The position numbers were made by a program, and so were the translations under genes. From Melastoma dodecandrum (lineage: Eukaryota > Streptophyta > Magnoliopsida > Myrtales > Melastomataceae), in the NCBI GenBank assembly GCA_029817715.1, contig JARUPY010000252.1:930001-994000 (forward strand): a stretch of DNA of 64,000 bases. The letters run 5' to 3'. The notes beneath the pieces are model-generated. The model was not told the DNA's origin and did no database searches. It worked only from the letters and a program-made list of their open reading frames with translations. This document shows positions 19,929-32,215 of the stretch, piece after piece; position 1 is the first letter of the stretch, and each line of letters starts with the position of its first letter.

Positions 19929-20636
19929 GAAGGAGAAAGACTATGGCCTAATGTACGTATCACTGAGCATGGCCACGGAGAAGAAGAAGAAGAAGCGGAG
20001 GAGGAGGAATGCAACCTTCGTGATTTTGTAAACGAATCGAAGGAGGGGTGGATGTGGATTGTGGGGTGTCTTTTGTAAAGAAAATGAAAGCGACTATGTA
20101 TGTCTGATTCTGACAATGTGATGTGTTGGACAACGGCGTAAATGCAAAACTTCTGCACTTGTACTAGCTATTATTAGCAATATTTATTATACCTGTCAAT
20201 GATTGCAAATTGGGGCCGTAGCTCATACGGTAGAGCGCTCGCTTCGCATGCGAGTTTCAGCATCAACAGTTTGATATTTGACCAACTCCCATTTGAAGAT
20301 TATAACAGTATAAAACTTACAATCATCTCACGGAGATACAGTGAGTTTTGCATCATCAACCATCTCACGGGAACAAACCCAGATGATGATGATGAAGAAG
20401 AAGAAGAAAGGCAATAAAAAGTGAATTGCTAATATCTACTTTGGCCGAACCTCGGATGAAAAGGTTGTTTCCTCTGTCTGCTGCTCCTCCATTTTCACAA
20501 CCTTAAAAAAATCCCCAGTTACTCGCTCCATCCGATCGATTGGACTGAGACGAGAATTTGGCTCGGATGGCACGCCCGATGACAAATGTACCCGTAAAAG
20601 GAAAAAAAAAGAGATGCATTCCCTCGAATTCAGCAA
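19929..20636. other. Intergenic with GA-rich runs and a tRNA scrap
   Basis: No protein gene was seen. There are (GAA)n/(GAG)n runs at about 19980-20008 and 20380-20410. A 5' half of a tRNA-Ala gene is listed separately. The part near 20440-20636 is probably the 3' untranslated region of the minus-strand gene that follows. Confidence 0.5.
20212..20254 (+). pseudogene. tRNA-Ala (CGC) 5' half, truncated
   Basis: The sequence runs from GGGGCCGTAGCTC through the D-arm (box A: TAGCTCATACGG) and the complete anticodon arm CTCGC-TTCGCAT-GCGAG, with anticodon CGC. Immediately after position 43 of the tRNA the match ends: no T-arm, no clear B box and no 3' acceptor strand. It is therefore a sharply broken tRNA gene or the head of a tRNA-derived element, not a functional tRNA. 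Confidence 0.8.
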
Positions 20637-21066
20637 TCAGGGGCAGCTGCATCTCGCCCACTCAAAGGAGTTCACCCACGGCGGCGGCGACCTCATCCTG
20701 GCCGCTGACGCAGCCGACGACGACGGAGGCGGCAACGGAGGTTGCTGGCCGAGCTTTGCCGTGTTCTCGTTCTTCTTCTTCTTCTTCAGCATGTCCCACA
20801 TCACCCTGACGTCGTCGTAGTCGCATCGCCTCACGTCCTGCCAAAGCTTCTTCGGCCCTGCCAAACATAGCACGCAGATTGATTCCCTTGTCCACTGTTT
20901 CATCCCACACCGAAGAGAAAAGGAAACATAAATATCATGATAAATTACCGCTATGTCGAATGCCGAGGCGCGATGCGAGGCGGCGAAACGCGCCCCTGAT
21001 GGAATGCACGACCTGGTCGCACCAATCCATGTCCACGCTCACCTTCAACCTCCAGGCCTTCTTCAT
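20637..21066 (-). CDS. Small plant protein of unknown function (112 aa)
   Basis: Two exons, 21066-20949 and 20857-20637, join in frame with GT-AG ends (339 nt). Exon 1 encodes KAWRLKVSVDMDWCDQVVHSI and RLASRLGIRHSG; exon 2 begins DVRRCDYDDVRVMWDMLKK and ends in a Lys/Pro/Ser-rich, low-complexity tail. The Trp-Cys and D-Y-x-D-V-x-V-M-W-D-M-L blocks look like a conserved plant-specific family, but I cannot name it. No signal peptide or membrane segment is evident. ATG 21066 was chosen because family-like sequence starts there; the open frame extends upstream to 21183, and an AG lies just upstream, so an earlier exon is possible. Confidence 0.6.
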
Positions 21067-21934
21067 CTTGATTCCTTCCTGCTCGTATGGAACAAAACAG
21101 GGAGCAGGAACACAGGTGGGAAGTTGATAGAAGCGTGCTTCCGAGAGCGAGAATCCCCCTCCCCGGTAAAGGTGAGCAAGCAAATATATAGCAAAAATTT
21201 CAGTTCGCAGCCCACGTTAGGGAATGATACAATGAAGGTTGAGAATGAATTTCTTTGGGGCGTTGGGATCTATTTAAGCATTCGGGATTAACGAAAAGGA
21301 CGGGCTTTCCTAGAGTTTAGGAGCAAGGAGTTATGTTTTTTTTCGGAGGCGACAACAACCATGACGGCGATAACGAACACAACTGCTGGCTGTTAGAAGG
21401 GGAAAGATTCAATGAGTAGCGATGGTTTATTCCTATGTAAGATGGGCGGAAGGTTTGAGATTCGAACTAGTAGGAGACACAAGAGTCGTTTTCGATTCTT
21501 ATTTAGGTTGTAAGAAAAGTTTAAGACCAGTGATGATAAAAAGAACAGACCTAACAAACGTAGGGAAAAGCTGTCCCAAAAAATGCTATGAAGATGGTAA
21601 TAATATAATACCATAAACGCAATTTGCCCGTGATTCGAGTGTATCTTTTCATCAGGAAACCTTTTCCCTTTGGATCTCCCAGTTCAGTTGAGAACTTTGG
21701 TCTGTTGTTATTAGTTATTATGGAAAAAGAGAAGTGTGAAATTTCGATGGCTTGTAGAGAGTGGTTGAGGAACTGTGCATGGAAACATTCTCTACATTCG
21801 TTCATATCAGATCACACACACCAAATGGAGGTTCGATTTCCCAATACAAATTGTAAACCTTGATTAACAATCATGGAACAAGAACAAGGCCGACCAAAAC
21901 GTTAGTTTCATGCCGTCCAGGGTGATGGTTCATA
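21067..21934. other. Intergenic, no gene seen
   Basis: AT-rich DNA between two minus-strand genes; it includes the upstream region of the 20.6 kb gene and probably the 3' untranslated region of the next. Open frames at 21393-21863 on both strands lack motifs. Confidence 0.5.
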
Positions 21935-23210
21935 TCACTTCTTCAGATGGGGGAAACATGCAAACAGATCTGACTTGGGATGCTTTGCCTCTGCATGTTC
22001 CTTGCACTTGACCTCCGTCGTGGTGCAGATGAAGGTCTGCATGCACACCTTGCACTACAAAACAACAATCACAGAAATTTATAGCTAAAGGACTGTAGAA
22101 GGCAAGAGGCAGGCTACCAAAGGTGAGACAAATCATAGAACCCTAACTGAACAGTCTCAACCACGTGTAACAATCCGTGTGGGATTTGTTCGAACCATCG
22201 AATTTGTGGATCTCAACAAGTGTATGTATGAAAATAAGGCAGGAACAGAACATGCAAGTCTCGCACGAATCGATTTCAAACATTATCACATGGAGAGATC
22301 AGGCCAAGCTAAATAAGAAGAAATGTGGGAACAAGCATTACTGCAAATGAAAAACCCCAATATGAAATAGAGTGGAACAACACTTCCCATGGATATTAAC
22401 ATTTTTTTCCGTGCCTTTCTTCTTCCTATTTAACAAAACAACATCGAAGACATGATGTCTTCTTCCTAATTTACTTGTGCCAATCAATAGCACAGATAGA
22501 TGACCAGTGGGAAACTACTTATTGGGACACTGAAGGCACTCAATAGGGTCCCTTAAGAGGAACTCGTGTTTCTAACATTATTGTTAATTTTTCATTACCA
22601 CACGTAATAAAGCCAATTCTACGGCCACCTTCCTTGCCATGACCAATTTTCTTTTGGATTTCTACCATCATAAGCTTGGATGGTAGGGTCATGGAGTCCA
22701 TGACATAACCAGAAACACAACCAGGATATCTAAAGCTGGGAACATAAGCAATTTCAGTAGCACTCCCCATGGATGTATCTAACCCCCAGCACAGTATTAA
22801 TTGACAGGCAAATTAATCCAAAATCGAAACACTGACATATGAGGACAATACCAAAGCAGACTAATAAGTATGAAATTTCCCGAGATCACACGCAATTTCA
22901 CAGGATAAAACAAAAAAAAAACAGGGCTACGCTACGACAGATACCTGGATGGTCATGGCCTTCTTGTTCGAGTCGAGCTGGCTTCCTGCAACAAGGGGGA
23001 TCGGATCAAATCTAGAACTGGGTTTCGGAAAAGATACGATCTTGCTTCGACCCAGGTCGGTAGTTCCCAGAAAATCAACCAAGAAGTTACGAAACAAAGA
23101 GGAACAGCGCGGGGAGGGCGGGGGGAGAAGAGACCTTTGGCGGCGGCTTTCTGCTTCTCGAGGTTCTTCTCGCGAGCCATCTTGGACTTCTGCCCGTTTC
23201 CACCTCCCAT
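21935..23210 (-). CDS. At2g23090-like small zinc-finger/SERF-type protein (78 aa)
   Basis: Three exons, 23210-23135, 22985-22945 and 22054-21935, join in frame (237 nt) with GT-AG introns; intron 2 is 890 bp. The N-terminus MGGGNGQKSKMAREKNLEK is the basic 4F5/SERF-like segment. Exon 3 carries CKVCMQTFICTT...C...H...H, a C2H2-like finger, and ends in CFPHLKK. This matches the length and layout of the conserved plant family typified by At2g23090. The biochemical role is not settled. A rRNA- or nucleic-acid-binding role is only inferred from the basic N-terminus and finger. Confidence 0.93.
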
Positions 23211-25116
23211 GGTTGCTTCCGATCGAGTTGGGTCAGCCGATAACGATCCGGTGAGAACCCTCGAATGAATTTTGGGGAGGGGAAGAACCCCAAATTCCCA
23301 CACACCCACCCGCACACACCTCTTTCGGACCTTCGCTTGGTATGTCCTCTTTAATTTATATCCCCTCTAACACAAAAGACACCACATTGTCTTTGTATTA
23401 ATTAGACGAATACATTAAAGATTAAGACAATGAAAATGTAGAGGAAATCTAATTAGATATCAGTACAATTGGCAGAGAATTAGATTGTGTTGTGTCGGCC
23501 TTCACAGCTGGACTTCACTAAAGAAGGTAGGAAGGAGTGGCGTTGGTGGTTTGCTTTGCTTGCTCTATTTTGGGCCCGGATGAAAATCATGTAGGTGTGG
23601 GGGATGTTCACTGGACTTGGACTACTACTATTAAATTACCTCTTCTTCAAACAGGGGAGGGGGAAGACGAAACTCAACGGGTTCCTTGAAAGTGGTTGAG
23701 ACACGGGGAGAGAGATACAGAGAAAAGACAACTTCAGTTGTTATTCGTTGGAGTGGAGGCTTCGGGAGGGTCGGGACTCCTCCCCCCAACCCCCACCGTA
23801 CACCACACAATTATCCCATTCAATTCTGACCTCTCGTTTTGCTTCTCCCCCTTTTACTTTATTATTTCTATTTCGAATGATTGGTTCCTATCGACTTTAT
23901 TCCATCGCGAAGGCGTCACGTAAGAAAAGAAAGAAATGCCCCCTTTTTTCTTTGAACAATTACAGGGAATGCTCATATTAGAATGAATATTAGGTCGAAG
24001 ATATGTATTATGGGGGTCATGACGACTACCATTTGTTTACGTGGCAATATTTCTGATGGGCCTCACCCGGAGATCTCATCCCACAGCACCCCACCTAAAA
24101 ATACAATATTATTAATATAAGTGATTATTTTATTGACCCTTTTTTTACACGGATGATTTCTAATTCGATATTTGCCATTTTAAAAGAAATCTTATGGTGG
24201 GCCTGGTAGAGTGGGAGTGCATTGCGGTAGGCCCAATAAGGGCCCATTATTCGTCTAGTAGCCCAAATTGGACAGTACCTGACTATTGTCGGATTATGAG
24301 CCTTGGTAGTTCTAAGAGGGAGATGACACGTCAGACTGAAACGACCGGGGAAGCTAAGTTTGGACGTTATTCGACCGAATTACCTAATACAGGTTTCTGT
24401 ACTAACTTAAGTCGACTTTAGGAAGCCTAATGCCACTTAGGCTAGGTAAATTAGGTTAATCATTTCTTCTCCCCTTTTTATTCAATTTTTTTTTTCTGCA
24501 TTTGGGTGCAAAACTCATTACACCTACCACAAAAGTGTCTCAATGATTGAGTTTAAGCCAACTTTTTACCGCTTTCTTACAGGTGGTGCTGAACTCCTAC
24601 TTCCAACTTACTCCAATGTTTCCTTACCCACGTTGTTGCCTCCGCGGATTAGAAGTAGACAGTAAAGAAAGGATATGCGAAATGTAAGAATATTGACCTA
24701 GAAAAAGTGGGAGGAGACAATTGACGGGGCAGGAAATTCCGAGTCGAGGAGAAGAACACGCGAACAAATTATGTCGCATTTTTAAAGGCTTTAATTTTTA
24801 GGAGATTTCACGTGCCCAAATTCAATCATTTCCCCTAACCAACCCACAAGGCAATCAACAATAACAAAAACTTAAGCCATCCCGACCCAGAAAAGAAATT
24901 CCCAAAAGAAATCAACTTTAATTTTACCCTGCTTGTCGCTCGTCGATCCCTCGTTCTCTTCCTTTCTGGGTCGGAATCCATTTGATCTGGGCAAGCAAGA
25001 CTTGGTGGTGTTGTTATTGTTTGTGATTTGGGTCTCGCATCTTTTGTTTGTTGGAGGCTGATTCGAGTTGGTTTTGGTGGGTTGTTGAGAGGGGGTCGGG
25101 GTTGTGATTGGGAAAA
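23211..25116. other. Intergenic between divergent genes
   Basis: About 1.9 kb between the minus-strand zinc-finger gene and the plus-strand SNARE-like gene; it must hold both promoters. No protein family was seen. A pyrimidine-rich zone lies near 24460-24500. Confidence 0.5.
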
Positions 25117-26832
25117 ATGGCATCGAGTTTTGATAGATGGGAGAAGGATCCTTTTTTCTCCGCCGCAGAGGAAATTCAGGAATCTGCCGACAGGTGCTAA
25201 TGATGTTTCTGTATCTTACTTTTGGGTGTGGCATTTTGTTTGGTTGTGGGATTCGCTTGTTGTTGCCCTGTTGGGCCGTTGTTCTTTTGCCTGGATTATC
25301 CTAGTTTGATTAGCAGAAAGGGGATTGCTCTGGGTTTGTTTTGTTTTGATCGGGAAATGGTGTGCGGAGAATGATCCTAACATGTACCGTTTGGTTACAG
25401 CCTTGAGCTTATCATGAATGGAGAATGTAAATCGGACGTTTGAAGGTTTTAGGTTTCGGTTCCTAGTGGGTTATGGTTGATGATGGAGACAAGCATGGAT
25501 CGTTTCTGCTGATGTTTGTTTACTTTTGATTTGAAGGATGCAATCAACGTATCGAACATGGGTTCAAGCAAAAAAGGAGTCTTTTGATAAGTGGAATCTG
25601 GTGGATCTACGGAGGGATCTTCGGACTGCCTTAGGCACTACCAAATGGCAGGTCATTCTTTTCACGTGTTTGTGATCTATTCTAAGACCTGTTTTCTTCT
25701 GATGTGTTTCTTAAATGCTTGTGTCGTGCATGTTGTCTTAACGCTGATTTGAAATATGCCTATGTGGTGTGATTGTGGGATGCAGTTGGAAGAGTTTGAA
25801 AGGGCGGTTTCATCTAGTTATATCAATAGATCAACTGATGATGCCAAAGACAGGCATCATGATTTTATTGTTGCAATTGAGGACCAAATATCGAGTGTCC
25901 AGAATTCTCTAGAAGAATCAGCAATTGCAGGGGGTGAGTTGTCCCCTTCATGGGTGCGTTTAGATGAAGGAGAGTGCAATGAACTTGCGTCGTTTCTTTC
26001 CGGGCCATCGGCTGCCGTAGCATTGAGCACTCGAGTCAAAGAAGATGAAAAACATCAAGTACCACGTAAAGCTTCGATGACAGAACATTCAAAGAATTCT
26101 GGTGAATGGGCTTCTGTTGATTCTCGAGAGGAGAAATTGTGTGGCCATAGAAGGGTTGCTAGTGCAAATCCCGATATAGGTGCATGGAACATTGCCATTG
26201 GGGATGATGTCTGCCGACAGAATTCCTTTAATGGGCATCCTCCAGTCCCCCCGCGTAAGATACCCAGCTTATCAGGATTCCTTAATACAATGGACTCTGT
26301 TGCCAAGTTTAAGTGGCCTAAGAAAGGCTTTAGAAAGGGGAAATCCGTGGATTCTGACCAAGATGCTGATAGTGCATTATTGAAGTCTTCTCAGTTGGAT
26401 GGGGTGAGCTTTGATCCCTTTCAGAAATTTTCTGGACAATCAGTTTTCAGTAACAGATTTTCACATCCTAACTCAATACTTCACTTGTTTTTCTTGTTGA
26501 AGGCCATGAACAAATGCTTTGACAGAAGTAAGAGTTGCTTAGACAGCTGTGACGATTCTTATAATAAGCATCTTTACGGTTGGTATGGAGCTATCCATAG
26601 GCAAATTCAAAGGTCCCAATATCATATGCAGTATAGTCGCCCGATTCAATTGACGTTTTCAGTAGTTTTACTCCTCTGTTTAATTGGTGAGTACTTAGCT
26701 TTTCTTTATAAGTTAGTATTTCGCTTTACGCATTAATTGTCAGTGGTTGCTCTTGTGCACTCTGCATATCGAGGATACAATGGACTTGTAATCTACATAA
26801 TGTTGGAGGTCTGCATCTGCGCTGTTCTGTAG
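25117..26832 (+). CDS. Syntaxin-6 N-terminal-domain protein (SNARE-like)
   Basis: Four exons, 25117-25193, 25537-25651, 25786-26686 and 26744-26832, join in frame (1182 nt, 393 aa). It starts MASSFDRWEKDPFFSAAEE, the typical start of syntaxin-6 N-terminal-domain proteins, followed by the three-helix region (WVQAKKESFDKWNLVDLRRD, LEEFERAVSSSY). Near the end are KSCLDSCDDSYNKHLYGWYG and a hydrophobic segment (FSVVLLLCLI) that runs into the last exon. A typical SNARE motif is not obvious, so it may be a SNARE-like membrane protein of the Golgi/TGN. Inside exon 3, 26404-26502 begins GT, ends AG and is 99 nt, so a shorter 360-aa form is possible. Arabidopsis AT1G27700 is the likely counterpart from memory. 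Confidence 0.85.
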
Positions 26833-27761
26833 GATGTCAATCTCAGTACGACTTGTGTTTCTGGATCTTGACTGGGCATGTCTGATTGACAAAAATGTCT
26901 CTTGAAACGTCCATTCAAATGTATATATGATCTTTTTGGTGCCTTTGTGTTGGGGAACAACTTTGTTTTCAGAGGAGCAGAATGAGGATATGATTTTTTT
27001 TTTCTCGTTGAAGTCTTAACCGCATGTTACACTGTAAAATTAGAGGTCATATGAATTTTACCCTATGTGCAGTCCTAATCACGCTATGCAAGATTTAATA
27101 TGGTGCCAAGTGCAAGAACCTGTGCCACAAGAAGGCTTTAGCAATAGGACAGAAGTTTTAGCGAGAAGTCCTTTTCTGTGAGACAGTCCAACAGAGTTCG
27201 GAGCTGCCTTGTACATCATGATTTCTCTTCCACTTGGTAATCTGTAATCCATGGTAGGGTTGGCATATCGCCTATCAAGACAATTATTCAGTTCATTCAT
27301 GATTTTTTGCTGAGGCAAAACATGTATCTCGTTCGTATTGATCTAGCAGCTGAATATTGAAAGTATATTTGTATGTTGTAGCCCCTCAACGTAATGCACC
27401 TTGCCACAAAAATATCGCCATTACATCCTTTCTGTTTTGGCATGGTTTCGTGTTTTGGCTTCCTCATCGCACTTACGCCCAGGTTAGTCTAATTCATTTG
27501 GTAACAATTTCGATTGTGAGAATGAGACATGTGAGTCTCTATACAGTTCGGATGAAGGCAATCTGAGTACTATTAGATAGATGCCTGTGTTTAGTTTACA
27601 GCGGTTATGCATCCGTGGCAGAAATATGGTCCCGGTGCCATGAGAGAGATTAGCAACTCAAGGAATTGCGCATAGTTTTGGTATGATCATCCTTGATCAC
27701 AAAAGCTCTCATTTCCGTCCTGGTTCCGTGGAATGATGTTTAAGGGGCTGGTTTCCTGTCG
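26833..27761. other. Intergenic, convergent 3' regions
   Basis: It lies between the plus-strand SNARE-like gene and the minus-strand cytochrome b5-like gene, so it should contain both 3' untranslated regions. No further gene seen. Confidence 0.5.
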
Positions 27762-28116
27762 TCAGTCTCCTGGAAGTGTGTAACCTTCACAGGCACCAAC
27801 CTGGTACTTGAGCAGCAGGTTTTGGGTGGCCTTGCTGGGCCCGACGGCATGGAACTCCTTGGACGAATCCTTCCCTGCTACTTCCAGAAGCACCACATCT
27901 CCCCCCGGATGCTCCTCCAAGAACTTCGTGATATTTAGCACCTGTGATGGCGTCACAAACCAAAGCCTGTGTTGGTTGAAGTGACCCTTCACTCAGTTCT
28001 CATCAATTGGGAAACTCGGTTTGGTTACTAACCCGGCCATCGATGACAAGCCAGCAGTCATTCTTGGATTTGTGCTTTGCGACTTGAGAGAGTGTGAATG
28101 CACTTCTGCTTGCCAT
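27762..28116 (-). CDS. Cytochrome b5-like protein, 87 aa, one haem-ligand histidine missing
   Basis: Two exons, 28116-28033 and 27941-27762, join in phase 0 (GT-AG). The fold signature is clear: FTLSQVAKHKSKNDCWLVID, then LEEHPGGDVVLLEVAGKDSS. The first haem ligand is the His of HPGG. In typical cytochromes b5 the second ligand is the His of a (V/A)GHS segment about 23 residues later. Here that segment reads FHAVGPSKATQ with Pro at the ligand position, and the nearest His is four residues earlier. The protein is shorter than the usual 130-140 aa and lacks the C-terminal membrane anchor, so it would be soluble. Haem binding and electron transfer are doubtful unless the shifted His substitutes. 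Confidence 0.88.
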
Positions 28117-28541
28117 ATCCTTGGTTTGCTGACAAAATTCGGTTTAGTGCAAAGGGGAAGAGACGGGTCAAGATGACAATTGATCAAATGGCGTTGGGTT
28201 TTTGTATAGGAGACGCCAAAGGGGAATTTGACGTTGGCTTGGGGTGGTTATGTAGAACATGGCACTTTAATGGCGGGTAGAGAGCATTGAATCGGTAACT
28301 CGTTTCAGGTAAGACGCAACAACCCCGACGGTCTTAAATGATTGTAGGGAGCTGTCTTTCCTTGTACATCTGGGCGATGGAAATAAACAATGCACTCGTC
28401 TGAATAACTTCATCACATGGATTTACACATGGATTACATTTCACTAAACTTGTCGATGTTCTCTTCACAATTGCAAGTGGACAGGTTGGTGTCCGAGAAT
28501 TTAAGGCTGCCTTCTTGATCTTTCAGAAGAAAAGTACCCTG
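28117..28541. other. Intergenic between two minus-strand genes
   Basis: 425 bp holding the upstream region of the cytochrome b5-like gene and the 3' untranslated region of the TGD5-like gene. No gene seen. Confidence 0.5.
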
Positions 28542-29718
28542 TCATGTGCTAGTTGTCGAACCTTTAAGATCCTTCTCTTTGTCCTGTTCCTTGGACTTAA
28601 ATTCTATGCCTGGGAATGTCACCTGTGACGAACGATATTGGGTTCCAAATGCAACACCAAACCCCCATCCCAGGCCAATCCCAACCCCACAACCTCCACC
28701 TTCGCACAATTATGTTTCATGTCAAAACAAGATTCTAACAGCATCATATCGTCATAACCAGTAGCTTAGTCGTGGGAAGCCTCCCCTTTAGAGGAAGTGA
28801 GGAAAGCAAAGAACACGTAAAGAAAACGAACCTGCTCCAAGACCTGCGAAGCTTAGAGGCATTCCTGCACCACAAGACGGTCATCATGAATAGATCACTT
28901 ATGTTGAACGTGCTGAAGTATAACGAAAGAAAAGGGGAGAATTACACTTTCTGAAGTTGGGAAGATGATACATCTGATCATTTGGGCGATTAAAGGGTAT
29001 CCCCAAGATAAAAATTCAAACTGTATCAGGAAACTAAGAAAGATGCAGCTGAGGATATCCGGCTGGCAAGATCTCCAAATTTAGCTATCGAAAACCCAAC
29101 GATGCTAGAGTACAACCAACCTCACTATCAACATACAAGAGAACAACAGATGCTCCTGCCAATGATGGATGGAACAGAAACTAAGACCACCCCGGTTCTT
29201 TCCGCTGGTTATTAGTGCAATGCAAGAGAATGATGGAGAAACAATCTATCCCCTAAGACAAACCTATGTCTTGCCCAGCCCCTTAGTCGACACCACTTCG
29301 TAGAAGATCATAAGCTTCACAGATTCCCCCGACCCAATTTCATCAGTGAACTTGTCCAAACTCAACACGGAAACATCGCAAGACTTCCACTGATAAAATC
29401 GAGCGACCTATTTCCCACATTCAAGGAAACCTTAACAGACACTACAGACATCAATCATTCAAAAGATGGGCCGGGCATATAAGGGATCAACAGGCTTCCG
29501 ACAAACGTAACCCTAACCCATAGGATAAATACAGAATCACTGACCTCCGAATCCCCATCCGATCCCAAATCCGCAGCCGACTCCAAACCCTGGAAAACAA
29601 CAACGCGGCCCTCACCTCTCAAGACCCAAGAAAATGGACTAAAATCGTGCGAGGAATCGCGGTTTACATTACACTCACCGAATCCGACCCCTGAGCCATT
29701 GAAGTTCGTCAGCACCAT
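28542..29718 (-). CDS. TGD5: Glycine-rich chloroplast lipid-transfer component, TGD5-like (91 aa)
   Basis: Four exons, 29718-29679, 29589-29545, 28864-28832 and 28699-28542, join in frame (276 nt). The start [14 protein letters not shown], the repeated [15 protein letters not shown] and [17 protein letters not shown], then QYRSS and a basic/acidic tail match TGD5 (Arabidopsis AT1G27695). In the family TGD5 is a small chloroplast-envelope protein that works with the TGD1-TGD4 lipid importer moving lipids from ER to plastid. It lies next to the SNARE-like gene as in Arabidopsis, which supports the call. The acceptor of exon 4 is weak (GCGAAG); an alternative AG three bases further on would drop one glycine. 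Confidence 0.85.
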
Positions 29719-30089
29719 CGTATCGCTTCCCTCCGGAGGTAGTCGAATCAGGTGGATTATTATTCGTCAGGAGCAGAAGTCGTTCGACACCCTACGGTTA
29801 GGACAGTCGCAACTTATGGGCTTTGTCCATTAAAGCCCATTGGGCCATCCCGATTAGTAATAGCTTCGACTGGGCAACAAACACAAAGTTCCGGCAAAGT
29901 CTCCCTATCTTCGAATCACAAAGGTAATAACGCCAGAGAAACATAATCCAAATGAACTTTAAGCAAATGAAATAATACAACAGTCGTCATATGTTATTGC
30001 ATCTTATTTTTTTATCACCCAATTTTAATTTTACTTCCCATCCAATCCGATCCGAGACACAGCCACTGCTGGAACACCAAAAGAGATGA
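29719..30089. other. Intergenic between TGD5-like and PRISE genes
   Basis: 371 bp with the upstream region of the TGD5-like gene and the 3' region of the PRISE gene. No gene seen. Confidence 0.5.
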
Positions 30090-31371
<1,282 letters not shown>

Positions 31372-32215
31372 CGTTCCTCTTATCGGACTGGGATTAAATT
31401 CTGGGTTTTCAGGGGAATCCAAATTTCTGGGGCTTTCTTCGATTTGAGGGGAGAAGAAGGTTAACACCGCAAGGGATTTGACGGATTTAATTAGGCGTGT
31501 AAAATTGTGCCAAAAATCCAACCGACAGTCCAATCAATTTCTATTCCGCCACCTAAAATCAAAACTCTAGCCGTAGTTCAATTGGGTCCAAATGATCCGA
31601 ATGATTGAACATTGGAGTCCACACGAACTCCATCCTGCGGGTAACTTGTCCTAAATTTATTAAAATGCTAATGACAGCAGACTTATTTCTTAGTTCCATC
31701 CTCAGTTATGGCTGCGCCGCGAAACACAGATTAACTAAGATCTCAGCCGGAGGGGGACACACGGTTGAGCCATCGAGAAAGTTCGACAGTAAATCGATGC
31801 CATATCAAGGGTGACAGGCTTCCACACAACCACTACTTTGCCGTGCTTCATGAGTCGTATAGAGAATGTCGGTTTGCTCTGCAATGATCGACCTCCTAAT
31901 TCTGTCTGGCCTGAACAAAGCTTTCCTGGATGCGTTTCCGAGCAACCGGCCAGGAATCCCGGCGTTCATCTCTATCTGTATCAATAATGGAAAACAGAAG
32001 TTAGGAAGAGCGATAAACCTGTTGCAGTCTACAGAGTTTGCAGATCAACGGGAATTAAATTGTGATCGTGCAGTGCAGCAGCACAAGCGTATTTGCATTT
32101 CCGGAGATAATAACTGTGTGAAGACATTACATTACCATCCATGGCCGAATTTGAAGTTTGAGAGTTTCCGCTGCCTCTTGTGGTTGAATTCCTTCTGGGC
32201 GTGACATGTCCACGA
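31372..32215. other. Intergenic between PRISE and DUF620 genes
   Basis: About 840 bp that must contain the PRISE promoter and the DUF620 3' untranslated region. No gene seen; open frames at 31605-32204 lack motifs. Confidence 0.5.
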
